A stretch of 64,000 nt of DNA from Pseudomonas syringae pv. cilantro (GTDB lineage Bacteria; Pseudomonadota; Gammaproteobacteria; Pseudomonadales; Pseudomonadaceae): positions 79,417 through 143,416 of the forward strand of contig NZ_LGLN01000024.1 of the NCBI RefSeq assembly GCF_001293775.1, in the 5' to 3' direction. Made by a program: the position numbers and the translations under genes. Each line of letters opens with the position of its first letter. The first letter of the stretch is position 1. Of this stretch, positions 1-9,418 are shown in pieces. The notes beneath the pieces were generated by a model, which saw only the letters and a program-made list of their open reading frames with translations, searched no databases and was not told the DNA's origin.

Positions 1-305
1 AGAGCCTGGGCATCACACACCTTTTTCAAGGCCGCGAAGATAAACTGGTCGTACTGGACCAATTGCTGGCAGAGTTGAAACTTGATTACGAACAAGTCGC
101 CTATCTGGGTGACGATCTGCCAGACTTGCCGGTCATCCGGCGTGTCGGCCTGGGCATGGCAGTGGCCAATGCGGCAGGCTTTGTCCGCGAGCATGCGCAC
201 GGAATAACCAAGGCGCGAGGCGGCGAAGGTGCGGCACGCGAATTCTGCGAACTGATCCTGAGTGCGCAAGGCAACCTTGAAGCGGCTCACTCCGCCTATT
301 TATAG
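1..305 (+). CDS. kdsC: KDO-8-phosphate phosphatase, 3' part only
   Basis: The gene enters from the left edge; the reading frame begins at base 3 and ends with TAG at 303-305. KdsC is a cytoplasmic HAD-family phosphatase that hydrolyses 3-deoxy-D-manno-octulosonate 8-phosphate to KDO for the LPS inner core. The visible C-terminal ~100 residues contain the HAD motif with GDDLPDLPVI and the following GLGMAVANA stretch that binds Mg2+. Only eight bases separate it from lptC, the usual kdsC-lptC-lptA-lptB arrangement, in which KDO synthesis sits beside the LPS export machine. The N-terminal part with the catalytic Asp pair lies outside the window, so the start cannot be given. Confidence 0.93.
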   Translation, partial: SLGITHLFQGREDKLVVLDQLLAELKLDYEQVAYLGDDLPDLPVIRRVGLGMAVANAAGFVREHAHGITKARGGEGAAREFCELILSAQGNLEAAHSAYL

Positions 306-313
306 AAGCCATT

Positions 314-886
314 ATGTTCACTAAAAAAATTCGGAAGTTCCTGCTTCTCGGGGTACTGGCACTGCTGCTGGCAGCCGTCGGTTACTGGAATATAAGCCCG
401 GAAAGTTTTATGGATCAGCCTGACGGGTCGGTTGACGACACCGCCATCGACTACTATGCGATCAACACGCGCAGTGTGCAGTACCTGCAAGACGGCACGC
501 TTCAGTACGACATGACTGCCGACAAGGTCGAGCACGTGAAGGCCACGGATGTAAGCTTGCTGACCACCCCCAACCTGAACATGTACCGGGGCGGCGCGTT
601 CCCGTGGCATGTACAGAGTAAAAGGGGCGAAGTTTCATCCGCCGGGGATCAGGTCGAGTTGATGGACTCCGTTCGCGTCGAACGCACCGATGAAAAACAA
701 CGCACGACCATTATTACCAGCAGTCGCATGACCGTATTCCCTCAGAAGGAATATGCGGAGACCGACCAAGACGTTAGAATCGACGGCGCGGGCGGTGTCA
801 CTACGGCCAAGGGAATGAAAGCGTATTTGAAAGACAGCAGGATGGACCTGCTATCCAACGTAAGAGGACAGTATGAGGCTCGTTAA
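314..886 (+). CDS. lptC: LPS export ABC transporter periplasmic protein LptC
   Basis: The 190-residue product has one N-terminal membrane segment (about residues 9-25, LLLGVLALLLAAVGYW) and a periplasmic beta-jellyroll domain. LptC anchors to LptBFG in the inner membrane and hands LPS to the LptA bridge. Length and position between kdsC and lptA fit the family. Its last 14 bases overlap the start of lptA, which suggests translational coupling. No own promoter is evident. Confidence 0.95.
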   Translation: MFTKKIRKFLLLGVLALLLAAVGYWNISPESFMDQPDGSVDDTAIDYYAINTRSVQYLQDGTLQYDMTADKVEHVKATDVSLLTTPNLNMYRGGAFPWHVQSKRGEVSSAGDQVELMDSVRVERTDEKQRTTIITSSRMTVFPQKEYAETDQDVRIDGAGGVTTAKGMKAYLKDSRMDLLSNVRGQYEAR

Positions 887-1421
887 AACTCTTCCTTTAT
901 TGCTCGGCTTGGGCGCAGCACTGGGAAGCGCGAGCGCCTGGTCCCTGCCAACCGACCGCGATCAGCCGATCCACATTCAGTCTGACGACGCTCAGCTCGA
1001 TGACAAGAAAGGCGTTGCTACCTACCGGGGCAATGTCGTCATCACGCAAGGTTCGATGAAAGTCACCGGCAACACCGTGACGATCACGCGTAATGCCCAA
1101 GGCGAAGTGGATGTGTTCACGTCCGTTGGCAACCTGGCTTACTACGAGCAGAAGCCTGCCCCGGACAAACCGATCGTGCAGGCCTATGCCGTCACGATCC
1201 AGTACTACGCCGGCCAGGACCGTATCGTCCTGATCGACAAGGCCAAGGTCATCAACGACGGCAACACGTCGGAAGGCGAGAAAATCGTCTACGACACGGT
1301 CAGACAGGTGGTCACTGCCGGCCGGGCCAGCGGTGGCACCAAGCTGACGACTCCACGGCCCCGTATCGACATGGTCATCCAGCCGAAGAAGAAAACCGAT
1401 CAACCGCAGAAGGCCCCGTAA
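873..1421 (+). CDS. lptA: LPS transport periplasmic bridge protein LptA
   Basis: The 182-residue protein begins with a typical signal peptide (hydrophobic LPLLLGLGAALG, small residues SASA near residue 22), followed by the OstA/LptA beta-jellyroll with characteristic phrases such as DDAQLDDKKGVATYRGNV. It forms the periplasmic oligomeric bridge carrying LPS from LptC to LptD. The C-terminus is Lys/Gln/Pro rich (QPKKKTDQPQKAP). The start codon lies inside lptC and the stop TAA directly abuts the ATG of lptB. Confidence 0.95.
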   Translation: MRLVKTLPLLLGLGAALGSASAWSLPTDRDQPIHIQSDDAQLDDKKGVATYRGNVVITQGSMKVTGNTVTITRNAQGEVDVFTSVGNLAYYEQKPAPDKPIVQAYAVTIQYYAGQDRIVLIDKAKVINDGNTSEGEKIVYDTVRQVVTAGRASGGTKLTTPRPRIDMVIQPKKKTDQPQKAP

Positions 1422-2147
1422 ATGGCAACGCTCAAAGCCCAGCATCTGGCTAAAAGCTACAAGAGCCGACAAGTCGTGCGCGATGTGAGTATCTCCATCG
1501 AAAGCGGGCAGATCGTCGGCTTGCTGGGCCCCAACGGCGCCGGCAAGACCACGTGCTTCTACATGATCGTGGGCCTGGTCCAGGCGGATCAGGGCCGCGT
1601 GCTGATTGACGATCTGGATGTCAGCCACCAGCCCATGCACGGTCGTGCACGCGCCGGTATCGGCTATCTGCCACAGGAAGCCTCGATCTTCCGCAAGCTG
1701 TCAGTGTCCGACAACATCATGGCGATCCTCGAGACCCGCAAGGAACTCGATGCCGGAGCCCGTCGCAAGGAGCTCGAAAGCCTGTTGCAGGAGTTCCACA
1801 TCACGCACATTCGCGACAACCTGGGCATGAGCCTGTCAGGTGGCGAACGTCGCCGTGTGGAAATCGCCCGCGCCCTGGCCACCTCGCCAAAATTCATCCT
1901 CCTGGATGAACCGTTCGCAGGCGTGGACCCGATCTCGGTGGGCGATATCAAGCAGATCATCCACCACCTGAAAGCCAAGGGCATCGGCGTGCTGATCACC
2001 GATCACAACGTCCGTGAAACCCTCGATATCTGTGAAACCGCATACATCGTCAACGATGGACAGCTGATTGCAGAAGGCGATTCGGAAACCATTCTGGCCA
2101 ATCAGCTGGTGAAAGAAGTGTACCTCGGCCACGAGTTCCGTCTCTGA
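1422..2147 (+). CDS. lptB: LPS export ABC transporter ATP-binding protein LptB
   Basis: The 241-residue cytoplasmic ATPase powers LPS extraction by LptFG. Walker A GPNGAGKT is at residues 36-43, the Q-loop near YLPQEAS, the signature LSGGE at 138-142, Walker B FILLDEP at 158-164 and the H-loop His at 195. It starts at the base after the lptA stop codon, so the three lpt genes form one transcriptional unit. A 183-base gap then precedes rpoN. Confidence 0.97.
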   Translation: MATLKAQHLAKSYKSRQVVRDVSISIESGQIVGLLGPNGAGKTTCFYMIVGLVQADQGRVLIDDLDVSHQPMHGRARAGIGYLPQEASIFRKLSVSDNIMAILETRKELDAGARRKELESLLQEFHITHIRDNLGMSLSGGERRRVEIARALATSPKFILLDEPFAGVDPISVGDIKQIIHHLKAKGIGVLITDHNVRETLDICETAYIVNDGQLIAEGDSETILANQLVKEVYLGHEFRL

Positions 2148-2195
2148 TAAAGCGCCTTTGGCACGCCCCGGCTGATTGATGCCTCTTTAGCGTAT

Positions 2196-2260
2196 TGACA
2201 AGATTTTATTTGTCATAACGCTCTAGGCAAAGCTGTAGGTTTCAGGCATATAATTTGCTT
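2196..2260 (+). promoter_or_regulatory. Putative rpoN promoter region with sigma-54-like element and inverted repeat
   Basis: Upstream of rpoN, GG at 2245-2246 and GC at 2257-2258 are ten bases apart in AGGCATATAATTTGCTT, matching the -24/-12 pattern TGGCAY-N5-TTGCW except at the first T. The same bases contain a perfect sigma-70 -10 hexamer TATAAT (2249-2254) without a convincing -35. An inverted repeat TGACAA-N8-TTGTCA spans 2196-2215. A GC palindrome (2267-2280, GGCGCC-CC-GGCGCC) follows in the presumed 5' leader. Which sigma factor is used is not shown by sequence alone. Confidence 0.4.
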
Positions 2261-2330
2261 AATGATGGCGCCCCGGCGCCTGTAGTAGATGGCGCACGTG
2301 CGTCAGCGAATAAGGTGTTTAGCCCCTGCC

Positions 2331-3824
<1,494 letters not shown>

Positions 3825-3899
3825 TGCAGGCCGAGCCACAGCGTTCCAGTGGCAGGCGCCATGCCTGTCTCTTTATGCATTGGCAAAGGAGAAAGCTGT

Positions 3900-4208
3900 A
3901 TGCAAGTCAACATCAGTGGACACCAACTGGAAGTGACCAAACCCCTTCGCGAATATGTCGGGCTCAAGCTCAAGAAGCTCGAAGGGCATTTTGACAAGAT
4001 TACGAACGTGCAGGTCACGATGGCGGTCGAGAAGCTCAGGCAGAAGATCGAAGCCACTCTGCACATCCACGGTGGAGAGGTCGTTGCCAATGCTGAACAT
4101 GACGACATGTACGCTGCCATCGACCTGCTCACCGACAAGCTCGACCGACAATTGCTCAAGCATAAGGAAAAGCAGCAAAGCATCCTCAAAGGTGCGGCCG
4201 CTCGCTAA
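3900..4208 (+). CDS. hpf: Ribosome hibernation promoting factor, short form
   Basis: The 102-residue protein of the HPF/RaiA family binds the 30S decoding centre and silences ribosomes in stationary phase. It starts MQVNISGHQLEVTKPLREYV and has the beta-alpha-beta-beta-beta-alpha fold length typical of short HPF; there is no C-terminal dimerisation domain of long HPF. AAGGAG lies 8 bases before the ATG, so this start is preferred over an in-frame ATG at 3849. It lies 75 bases after rpoN and 10 bases before ptsN. Confidence 0.93.
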   Translation: MQVNISGHQLEVTKPLREYVGLKLKKLEGHFDKITNVQVTMAVEKLRQKIEATLHIHGGEVVANAEHDDMYAAIDLLTDKLDRQLLKHKEKQQSILKGAAAR

Positions 4209-4218
4209 CGCCATTTAA

Positions 4219-4683
4219 ATGATCCGATTTGAAAATATCCTGACCCCCGGCCGTTCACACGTGAACGTGCCGGGAGGCAGCAAAAAGCGTGTACTCGAAA
4301 ACATTGCCAACCTGATCGGTCGTGAAGTACCGGGCATGGTTCCGGACACTGTATTCGCAAGCCTCGTCGCCCGGGAAAAGCTGGGGTCGACCGGTTTTGG
4401 CAACGGCATTGCCATCCCGCACTGCCGCCTCAAAGGCTGCGGCGAACCCGTCAGTGCGGTCATTCACCTCGCTACCCCTATCGACTTCGACGCCATCGAC
4501 GGTGCGCCGGTCGACCTGCTTTTCGTATTGCTGGTCCCGGACGCCGCCACCGATGCTCACCTGGAACTGCTTCGCCAGATTGCCAGCATGCTTGATCGCG
4601 CCGATGTGCGTGAGCGCCTGCGCCGCGCCGAAAGCGGTGAGGCACTCTATCAAGTGGTGCTGGACGTGCAGAAAGGCCACTGA
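4219..4683 (+). CDS. ptsN: PTS-Ntr IIA component (EIIA-Ntr)
   Basis: The 154-residue regulatory phosphotransferase protein receives phosphate from NPr. The phosphorylatable His68 sits in [14 protein letters not shown], the family's active-site motif. It has no transport partner domain, as expected for the nitrogen PTS, which regulates potassium, nitrogen and carbon-storage functions. It lies two bases before rapZ and upstream of ptsO, its phosphodonor gene. Confidence 0.96.
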   Translation: MIRFENILTPGRSHVNVPGGSKKRVLENIANLIGREVPGMVPDTVFASLVAREKLGSTGFGNGIAIPHCRLKGCGEPVSAVIHLATPIDFDAIDGAPVDLLFVLLVPDAATDAHLELLRQIASMLDRADVRERLRRAESGEALYQVVLDVQKGH

Positions 4684-4685
4684 CC

Positions 4686-5543
4686 ATGCGCATGATCATC
4701 GTCAGCGGCCGCTCCGGCTCGGGAAAAAGCACAGCACTGGATGTACTGGAAGACAACGGTTTCTACTGCGTCGACAACCTTCCTGCCGGCCTGCTGCCAG
4801 AACTGGCAGAACGCGCACTGATCAATACCGAGCTGGCAGAACCACTGCTGGCGGTGTCGATCGATGCACGCAATCTGCCAAGCCATCTGACCCGTTTCCC
4901 GCAAATGCTGGATGAAGTGCGCTCACGCAACATTCAATGTGATGTGCTCTATCTGGATGCGGATGAAGCAACGCTGCTCAAGCGTTTCTCGGAAACCCGA
5001 CGTCGCCACCCTTTGAGCACGTCGGATCGTTCGCTGGCCGAGGCCATACGCGACGAAACTACGCTGCTCGGCCCGATCATCGATCTGGCCGACCTCAAGA
5101 TCAACACCACTCACCTGAATCTCTACCAACTGCGCGATGCACTGAAATTGCGCCTGCTCAACAAGCCCGAGCCGGGCACCGCGTTTCTGCTTGAGTCGTT
5201 CGGTTTCAAGCGCGGCATGCCGGTCGATGCCGACCTGGTATTCGATGTGCGCTGCCTGCCCAATCCCTACTGGAAGCCCGAGCTGCGCGATCACTCAGGT
5301 CTTGAACAGCCAGTGATCGATTACCTGTCTGTGCAACCCGACGTTGAAGAGATGTTTCAGGACATTTTCTCGTATTTGAACAAATGGCTGCCCCGATTCG
5401 CGGCCAGTAACCGTTCTTACGTTACCATTGCCATCGGTTGCACGGGCGGGCACCACCGCTCCGTCTACCTGACAGAACGCCTGGGTCAGGTATTGCAACA
5501 ATCACTCAAGAACGTTCAGGTCCGCCACCGGGACCTTAGCTGA
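4686..5543 (+). CDS. rapZ: RNase adapter / nucleotide-binding protein RapZ
   Basis: The 285-residue protein has a Walker A loop GRSGSGKST at residues 8-16 and the conserved C-terminal domain with the Cys-Thr-Gly-Gly-His-His-Arg-Ser sequence near residues 250-257. In enterobacteria RapZ guides RNase E to GlmZ to control glucosamine-6-phosphate synthesis; whether Pseudomonas uses it in the same way is not known from sequence. Position between ptsN and ptsO is the standard one. The start ATG lies two bases after the ptsN stop. Confidence 0.94.
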   Translation: MRMIIVSGRSGSGKSTALDVLEDNGFYCVDNLPAGLLPELAERALINTELAEPLLAVSIDARNLPSHLTRFPQMLDEVRSRNIQCDVLYLDADEATLLKRFSETRRRHPLSTSDRSLAEAIRDETTLLGPIIDLADLKINTTHLNLYQLRDALKLRLLNKPEPGTAFLLESFGFKRGMPVDADLVFDVRCLPNPYWKPELRDHSGLEQPVIDYLSVQPDVEEMFQDIFSYLNKWLPRFAASNRSYVTIAIGCTGGHHRSVYLTERLGQVLQQSLKNVQVRHRDLS

Positions 5544-5559
5544 AAGGATTTACACTGCG

Positions 5560-5832
5560 ATGCCCGCTCGTCAAATCACCATCATCAACAAACTGGGCCT
5601 GCACGCCCGCGCCGCCGCCAAGTTCGTCGGCGTTGCCGGCAAGTTTCCCTGCCAGATCCGCGTCGGCCGCGCCCCGGAAAACATGGTCGATGGCAAAAGC
5701 ATCATGGCCGTGATGATGCTGGCTGCGGGCAAAGGCACCGAGCTCCATCTGCATACAGAAGGTGAATCCGAGCAGGAAGCCCTGAACGGGTTGGTCGAGC
5801 TGATCAACAACAGGTTTGATGAGGGCGAATAA
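5560..5832 (+). CDS. ptsO: HPr-like phosphocarrier protein NPr
   Basis: The 90-residue protein belongs to the HPr family and passes phosphate from EI-Ntr (PtsP) to PtsN. The phosphorylation site is His15 in NKLGLHARAAAKF, and the IMAVMMLAAGKGTEL segment matches the second conserved helix. It is the last gene of the rpoN cluster. The next gene in the + direction is far away; the downstream 200 bases hold a probable ZIP-transporter relic on the opposite strand. Confidence 0.95.
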   Translation: MPARQITIINKLGLHARAAAKFVGVAGKFPCQIRVGRAPENMVDGKSIMAVMMLAAGKGTELHLHTEGESEQEALNGLVELINNRFDEGE

Positions 5833-5855
5833 GCCCTCGGTTTCAAGCTGCTTTC

Positions 5856-6004
5856 CAGCAATACTGTATCCATCGTCAGCAGCACATTCGAAGCCAACAC
5901 ACCCCCCGCCCTGCCAGCAACACTATACCCGCCAACAGCAGCACGGTTCCTACACCCCTGCGGAGCATCCGTACGCCAGCGGCCTTGAGTATTTCTGAAC
6001 GCAT
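5856..6004 (-). pseudogene. Probable remnant of a ZIP-family metal transporter gene
   Basis: Read on the minus strand from ATG at 6004, a 42-codon frame gives MRSEILKAAGVRMLRRGVGT followed by the hydrophobic VLLLAGIVLLAG, then stops at 5876. In the next frame the sequence continues NVLLTMDTVLL, which resembles the ...MMVMDTALG carboxy terminus I recall for Pseudomonas ZIP transporters. In P. aeruginosa a ZIP transporter gene (PA4467) lies at this place, between ptsO and sodM. The simplest reading is a large internal deletion leaving both ends. A short unrelated membrane peptide remains possible, and the comparison rests on memory. Confidence 0.4.
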
Positions 6005-6032
6005 GGATGCCCTTGGCTGTTTGTCGAGGGAA

Positions 6033-6644
6033 TCAGACCAGAGCGGCCTGATAGCGTCGGGAAACTTCCTGCCAGTTGATCACGTTGTAAAACGCATTGA
6101 TGTACTCGGGGCGGCGGTTCTGGTAGCGCAGGTAGTACGCGTGCTCCCATACGTCCAGGCCCAGTATTGGCGTGTTGCCATTCATCAGCGGGCTGTCCTG
6201 GTTGCCGCTGCTTTCGACCACGAGTTTTTTGTCAGGGGTGACGCTCAGCCAGGCCCAGCCGCTGCCGAAACGCGTCAGCGCGGCCTTGGTGAACGCTTCT
6301 TTGAAGCGGTCAAAACCACCCAGTTGCTCATCGATTGCAGCAGCGATCGCACCTTCAGGCACACCGCCACCACCTGGCACCATGACTTCCCAGAACAGCG
6401 AATGGTTGGCGTGACCGCCCCCATGATTGATCACCGTCGGCTGCAGATTTTCAGGCAGTTGCTTGACGCTGGCGACGAGCTTTTCGACAGACCAGTCGGC
6501 GAATTCAGTGCCGTCGACCGCTGCGTTGAGGTTGGTGATGTAGGTCTGGTGATGCTTGGTGTAGTGGATTTCCATGGTTTGCGCATCGATGTGCGGCTCA
6601 AGCGCATCGTAGGCATAAGGCAGTGCTGGCAAGGTATGAGACAT
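6033..6644 (-). CDS. sodA: Superoxide dismutase, manganese type
   Basis: The 203-residue protein converts superoxide to peroxide and oxygen in the cytoplasm. Metal ligands are His27, His81 (NHSLFW), Asp164 and His168 (DVWEHAYY). The GGGHANHS segment and the GNQDSPLM segment match the Mn-type rather than the Fe-type enzyme. Its start codon immediately follows the stop of the upstream small gene. The Fur box 60 bases ahead of that gene indicates induction under iron limitation, when Mn-SOD replaces Fe-SOD. Confidence 0.94.
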   Translation of the reverse strand: MSHTLPALPYAYDALEPHIDAQTMEIHYTKHHQTYITNLNAAVDGTEFADWSVEKLVASVKQLPENLQPTVINHGGGHANHSLFWEVMVPGGGGVPEGAIAAAIDEQLGGFDRFKEAFTKAALTRFGSGWAWLSVTPDKKLVVESSGNQDSPLMNGNTPILGLDVWEHAYYLRYQNRRPEYINAFYNVINWQEVSRRYQAALV

Positions 6645-7109
6645 TCAATGTGCTCCGTAGAAAAGTCCGGATTGAGTCGCTGAAGTGCGCTGCAGCGATG
6701 AACGCGTGTGCTCGCTGCTGCTGTTCAGCAATCGATGGGTACGCGGGTACTCGCCATGCTCGCTGATGAAACTCAATAGCTCGGCGTAGGTTTTGCTGCT
6801 ATGGCGCAAGGCTGCTTCACGCAGGGCGGGAGGCAGGCGCTGGCTCTGCATGGTCTGCAACAGGTGTTGATGGATGGCGCACAGGTATTCGGCGCTTTCC
6901 TCCGGCTGCCCCAGGCTGAGGTGCAGATCCGCCAGGTTGTGATGGGAGATCACACACGCCGCGACGGCTTCGTCCACGTCCGGCCAACGCTCGAACAGCA
7001 CCTGCGCCAAGGCCAGCGCCTGAAGGTACAGCTCACGGGCTTCGACCCACTCACCGAGACTGAAACAGCGATTGGCCTGTTCAATGGTGCGTTTCCAATG
7101 CTGCATGGC
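6645..7109 (-). CDS. Helical-repeat protein of the sodA operon (orfX type)
   Basis: The 154-residue protein begins MQHWKRTIEQANRCF and contains a stretch resembling tetratricopeptide-like helices (ANRCFSLGEWVEARELYLQA; ISHHNLADLHLSLGQPEESA). No catalytic motif or signal peptide is visible. P. aeruginosa has a comparable small gene of unknown function, orfX (PA4469), directly before sodM in a Fur-regulated operon, and this gene occupies the same place. I chose the ATG at 7109 over the upstream in-frame start at 7163 because the latter would overlap the Fur box region. Function is unknown. Confidence 0.8.
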   Translation of the reverse strand, partial: AMQHWKRTIEQANRCFSLGEWVEARELYLQALALAQVLFERWPDVDEAVAACVISHHNLADLHLSLGQPEESAEYLCAIHQHLLQTMQSQRLPPALREAALRHSSKTYAELLSFISEHGEYPRTHRLLNSSSEHTRSSLQRTSATQSGLFYGAH

Positions 7110-7167
7110 ATACCTCCAGAGGCGCAGGCTGGCCGGATCAACTGATCGCGACGGCCACAGCACACCT

Positions 7168-7186
7168 TCAAATGATATTCATTATT
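7168..7186 (-). promoter_or_regulatory. Fur box upstream of orfX-sodA
   Basis: The 19 bases tcaaatGATATTCATTATT match the Fur consensus GATAATGATAATCATTATC at 14 positions, 11 of them in the last 13 bases. The site is about 60 bases upstream of the orfX start codon, consistent with overlap of a promoter. Fur with Fe2+ would repress the operon, so orfX-sodA should rise when iron is scarce. The fur gene itself is at 62215-62622. Confidence 0.75.
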
Positions 7187-7394
7187 AAATGAGATTTTGA
7201 CTCAATACAAGCGAGTTGATGAGATTGATTCTTGAGGAAGGGATGATGCAAGGCTGCAAACGCTGTCGATCGCTCTTGATCACGGGACGAAGCGCAGTCG
7301 AGATGTGTGACACGGAATGTCGAGAACTGCGTGCCAAAGCCAATGGGGCATTGGCACGCGTTCAGTCAAGTGCGGGGCTGACGAGGCAGGCTGA
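7187..7394. other. Non-coding stretch between the Fur box and tldE
   Basis: No convincing gene is seen in these 208 bases. A + strand frame starting at 7216 runs into the tldE 3' end in antisense and has no family resemblance. An inverted repeat GTGCCAA-N13-TTGGCAC (7331-7357) lies 38 bases beyond the tldE stop and may be its terminator, though no T-run follows it. No fumC or fagA gene is present here, unlike in P. aeruginosa. Confidence 0.5.
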
Positions 7395-8741
7395 TCAGCT
7401 CCCCGCCACCATCATGCGCTCGATCAACACCGAACCTGTGCGGATGTTGCTGCGCAGCTCGAGATCACTGCCGACGGCGACAATCTGTTTGAACATGTCG
7501 CGCATGTTCCCGGCAATAGTGACCTCCTGAACCGGGAACTGAATTTCGCCGTTTTCGACCCAGAACCCTGCCGCGCCACGCGAATAATCACCGGTCACCA
7601 TGTTCAGGCCGCTGCCCATCAGTTCGGTGACCAGCAAGCCGCGGCCCATGCGCCGGATCAGCGCGTCCTGATCTTCAGAACCATGGGTGACGAACAGGTT
7701 ATGCACACCGCCCGCATTGGCGGTGCTCGGCATGCCTAGCTTGCGGCCGGAGTAGGTGCTCAGCACATAGGACACCAGGTCGCCTTTATCGACGAATGGC
7801 TTGGCATAAGTTGCCAGGCCGTCGCTGTCGAACGCGGAACTGCCCATGGCGTGCATCAGGTGTGGACGCTCGTCGATGGTCATCCATTCCGGAAACAGGC
7901 GCTGGCCAAGGGAGCCTTCAAGGAACGACGACTTGCGATACAGGTTGCCGCCGGAAATGGCACCGAGAAAACTGCCGAACAAGCCGCCGGCCAGTTCAGC
8001 GGCAAACAACACCGGCACTTCGCAGGTCGGCACCGGGCGCGCGCCCAGACGGCTCGCTGCCCGCTGCGCAGCCTTGCGGCCAATGCTTTCGGCATCGGCC
8101 AGCAAAGAGCCCTTACGGTTGACGTCATACCAGTAGTCGCGCTGCATCTGGCCTTCGCCTTCGGCGATCATCACGCAACTCAGGCTGTGCCGGGTCGACG
8201 CATAGCCGCCGATGAAACCATTGCTGTTGCCGTATACGCGGCAGCCCTGATGGGTATTGAGGGTGGTGCCATCGGCGTTCTTGATCCGGCTGTCGGCTGC
8301 AAACGCTGCCGCCTCGCAGATCAACGCTTTCTCGATGGCCTGCTCGGGCGTGATGTCCCAGGCATGATAGAGATCGAAATCCATGGTCTCTTTAGCCATC
8401 AGCGCAGCATCGGCCAGCCCGGAGCTTTCATCTTCGGAGGTGTGTTCGGCAATCGCCAGTGCAGCGGCAACCGTTTCACGAATGGCATCGGCGCCCGTGG
8501 CCGATGTGCTGGCCGAGCCTTTGCGCTGACCAACGTACAACGTGATGCCGAAACCCTGATCGCGGTTGAACTCGACGGTCTCGACCTCGCGCTGGCGGAC
8601 CGATGTCGACAGTCCCTGATCCACCGACACGGCCACTTCACAGGCGCTGGCGCCCTGACGCCGCGCTTCGGCAATGATCTGCTCGACCTGTTCCTGCAGC
8701 TCGGGCAAGGCTTGTGGGCCGACGCTTTGGGTTGCACTCAT
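7395..8741 (-). CDS. pmbA: Metalloprotease subunit TldE (PmbA)
   Basis: The 448-residue protein is the non-metal-binding partner in the TldD-TldE heterodimer, which degrades unfolded peptides and matures microcin-type peptides. It shows the family's N-terminal fold (ACEVAVSVDQGLSTSVRQRE) and C-terminal GLLVTELMGSGLN, and lacks HExxxH, as expected for TldE. I chose ATG at 8741 (MSATQSVGPQ); two upstream in-frame starts add only five residues. Its partner gene tldD is 680 bases away, separated by divergently oriented darP. Confidence 0.94.
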   Translation of the reverse strand: MSATQSVGPQALPELQEQVEQIIAEARRQGASACEVAVSVDQGLSTSVRQREVETVEFNRDQGFGITLYVGQRKGSASTSATGADAIRETVAAALAIAEHTSEDESSGLADAALMAKETMDFDLYHAWDITPEQAIEKALICEAAAFAADSRIKNADGTTLNTHQGCRVYGNSNGFIGGYASTRHSLSCVMIAEGEGQMQRDYWYDVNRKGSLLADAESIGRKAAQRAASRLGARPVPTCEVPVLFAAELAGGLFGSFLGAISGGNLYRKSSFLEGSLGQRLFPEWMTIDERPHLMHAMGSSAFDSDGLATYAKPFVDKGDLVSYVLSTYSGRKLGMPSTANAGGVHNLFVTHGSEDQDALIRRMGRGLLVTELMGSGLNMVTGDYSRGAAGFWVENGEIQFPVQEVTIAGNMRDMFKQIVAVGSDLELRSNIRTGSVLIERMMVAGS

Positions 8742-8848
8742 GACTTTCTCCATCAAATTCTTCTTTCAGCACAGGCCGAATACCGACCGGGCCGGACAAG
8801 CGGCCCACGACTGGTTATCATGGCGGCGTTTCTTTGCGGACTGCCCCC

Positions 8849-9370
8849 ATGGTTGATTCTTACGACGACTCCCTCGACGGGGAGAAAAGCAAAACTCAGG
8901 TCAAGCGCGAGCTGCATGCGCTGGTTGACCTCGGTGAGCGACTGACAACACTCAAAGCCGACGTGCTGGCCAAGCTGCCGCTGACCGACGCTTTGCGCAA
9001 GGCCCTGGCCGAAGCGCCCAAGCACACGGCCAACATTGCGCGAAAGCGGCACATTCTGTTCATTGGCAAGCTGATGCGCGATCAGGACCAGGAAGCCATT
9101 CTGGTATTGCTGGACCAACTCGATGCCTCCACCCGCCAGTACAATGAACGGTTTCACAATCTGGAACGCTGGCGGGATCGCCTGATTGCCGGTGATGACG
9201 CCGATCTCGAGAAATTCGTGATCGAGTACCCCGACGCTGATCGCCAGCAATTGCGCTCGTTGATCCGTCAGGCGCAACACGAAGTTGCACGCAACAAACC
9301 GCCGGCCACCAGCCGCAAAATCTTCAAATACATCCGTGAGCTGGACGAACTTCAACGCGGTCTGCGTTGA
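8849..9370 (+). CDS. darP: Ribosome biogenesis protein DarP (YjgA)
   Basis: The 173-residue protein belongs to the DUF615/YjgA family, a dual-action 50S assembly factor in E. coli that associates with late pre-50S particles. It is highly charged and helical, with typical [19 protein letters not shown] near residues 14-32 and a C-terminal [12 protein letters not shown]. The ATG at 8849 ([11 protein letters not shown]) is chosen over an upstream alternative because the family starts close to that acidic segment. It sits between tldE and tldD on the opposite strand. Confidence 0.92.
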
Positions 9371-9418
9371 TATCGACCTCGGGGCCAGATGCAGCAAGCA
9401 GCTGGCCCCGACTCACAT

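Noticed and set aside
2195..2200. TTGACA as a sigma-70 -35 box for rpoN
   Set aside because: No -10 hexamer lies at 16-18 bases; TATAAT is 48 bases away. It is better read as part of the inverted repeat 2196-2215.
7216..7530. Possible + strand gene after the Fur box
   Set aside because: The second half is antisense to the tldE 3' end and the first half shows no recognisable domain or ribosome binding site.
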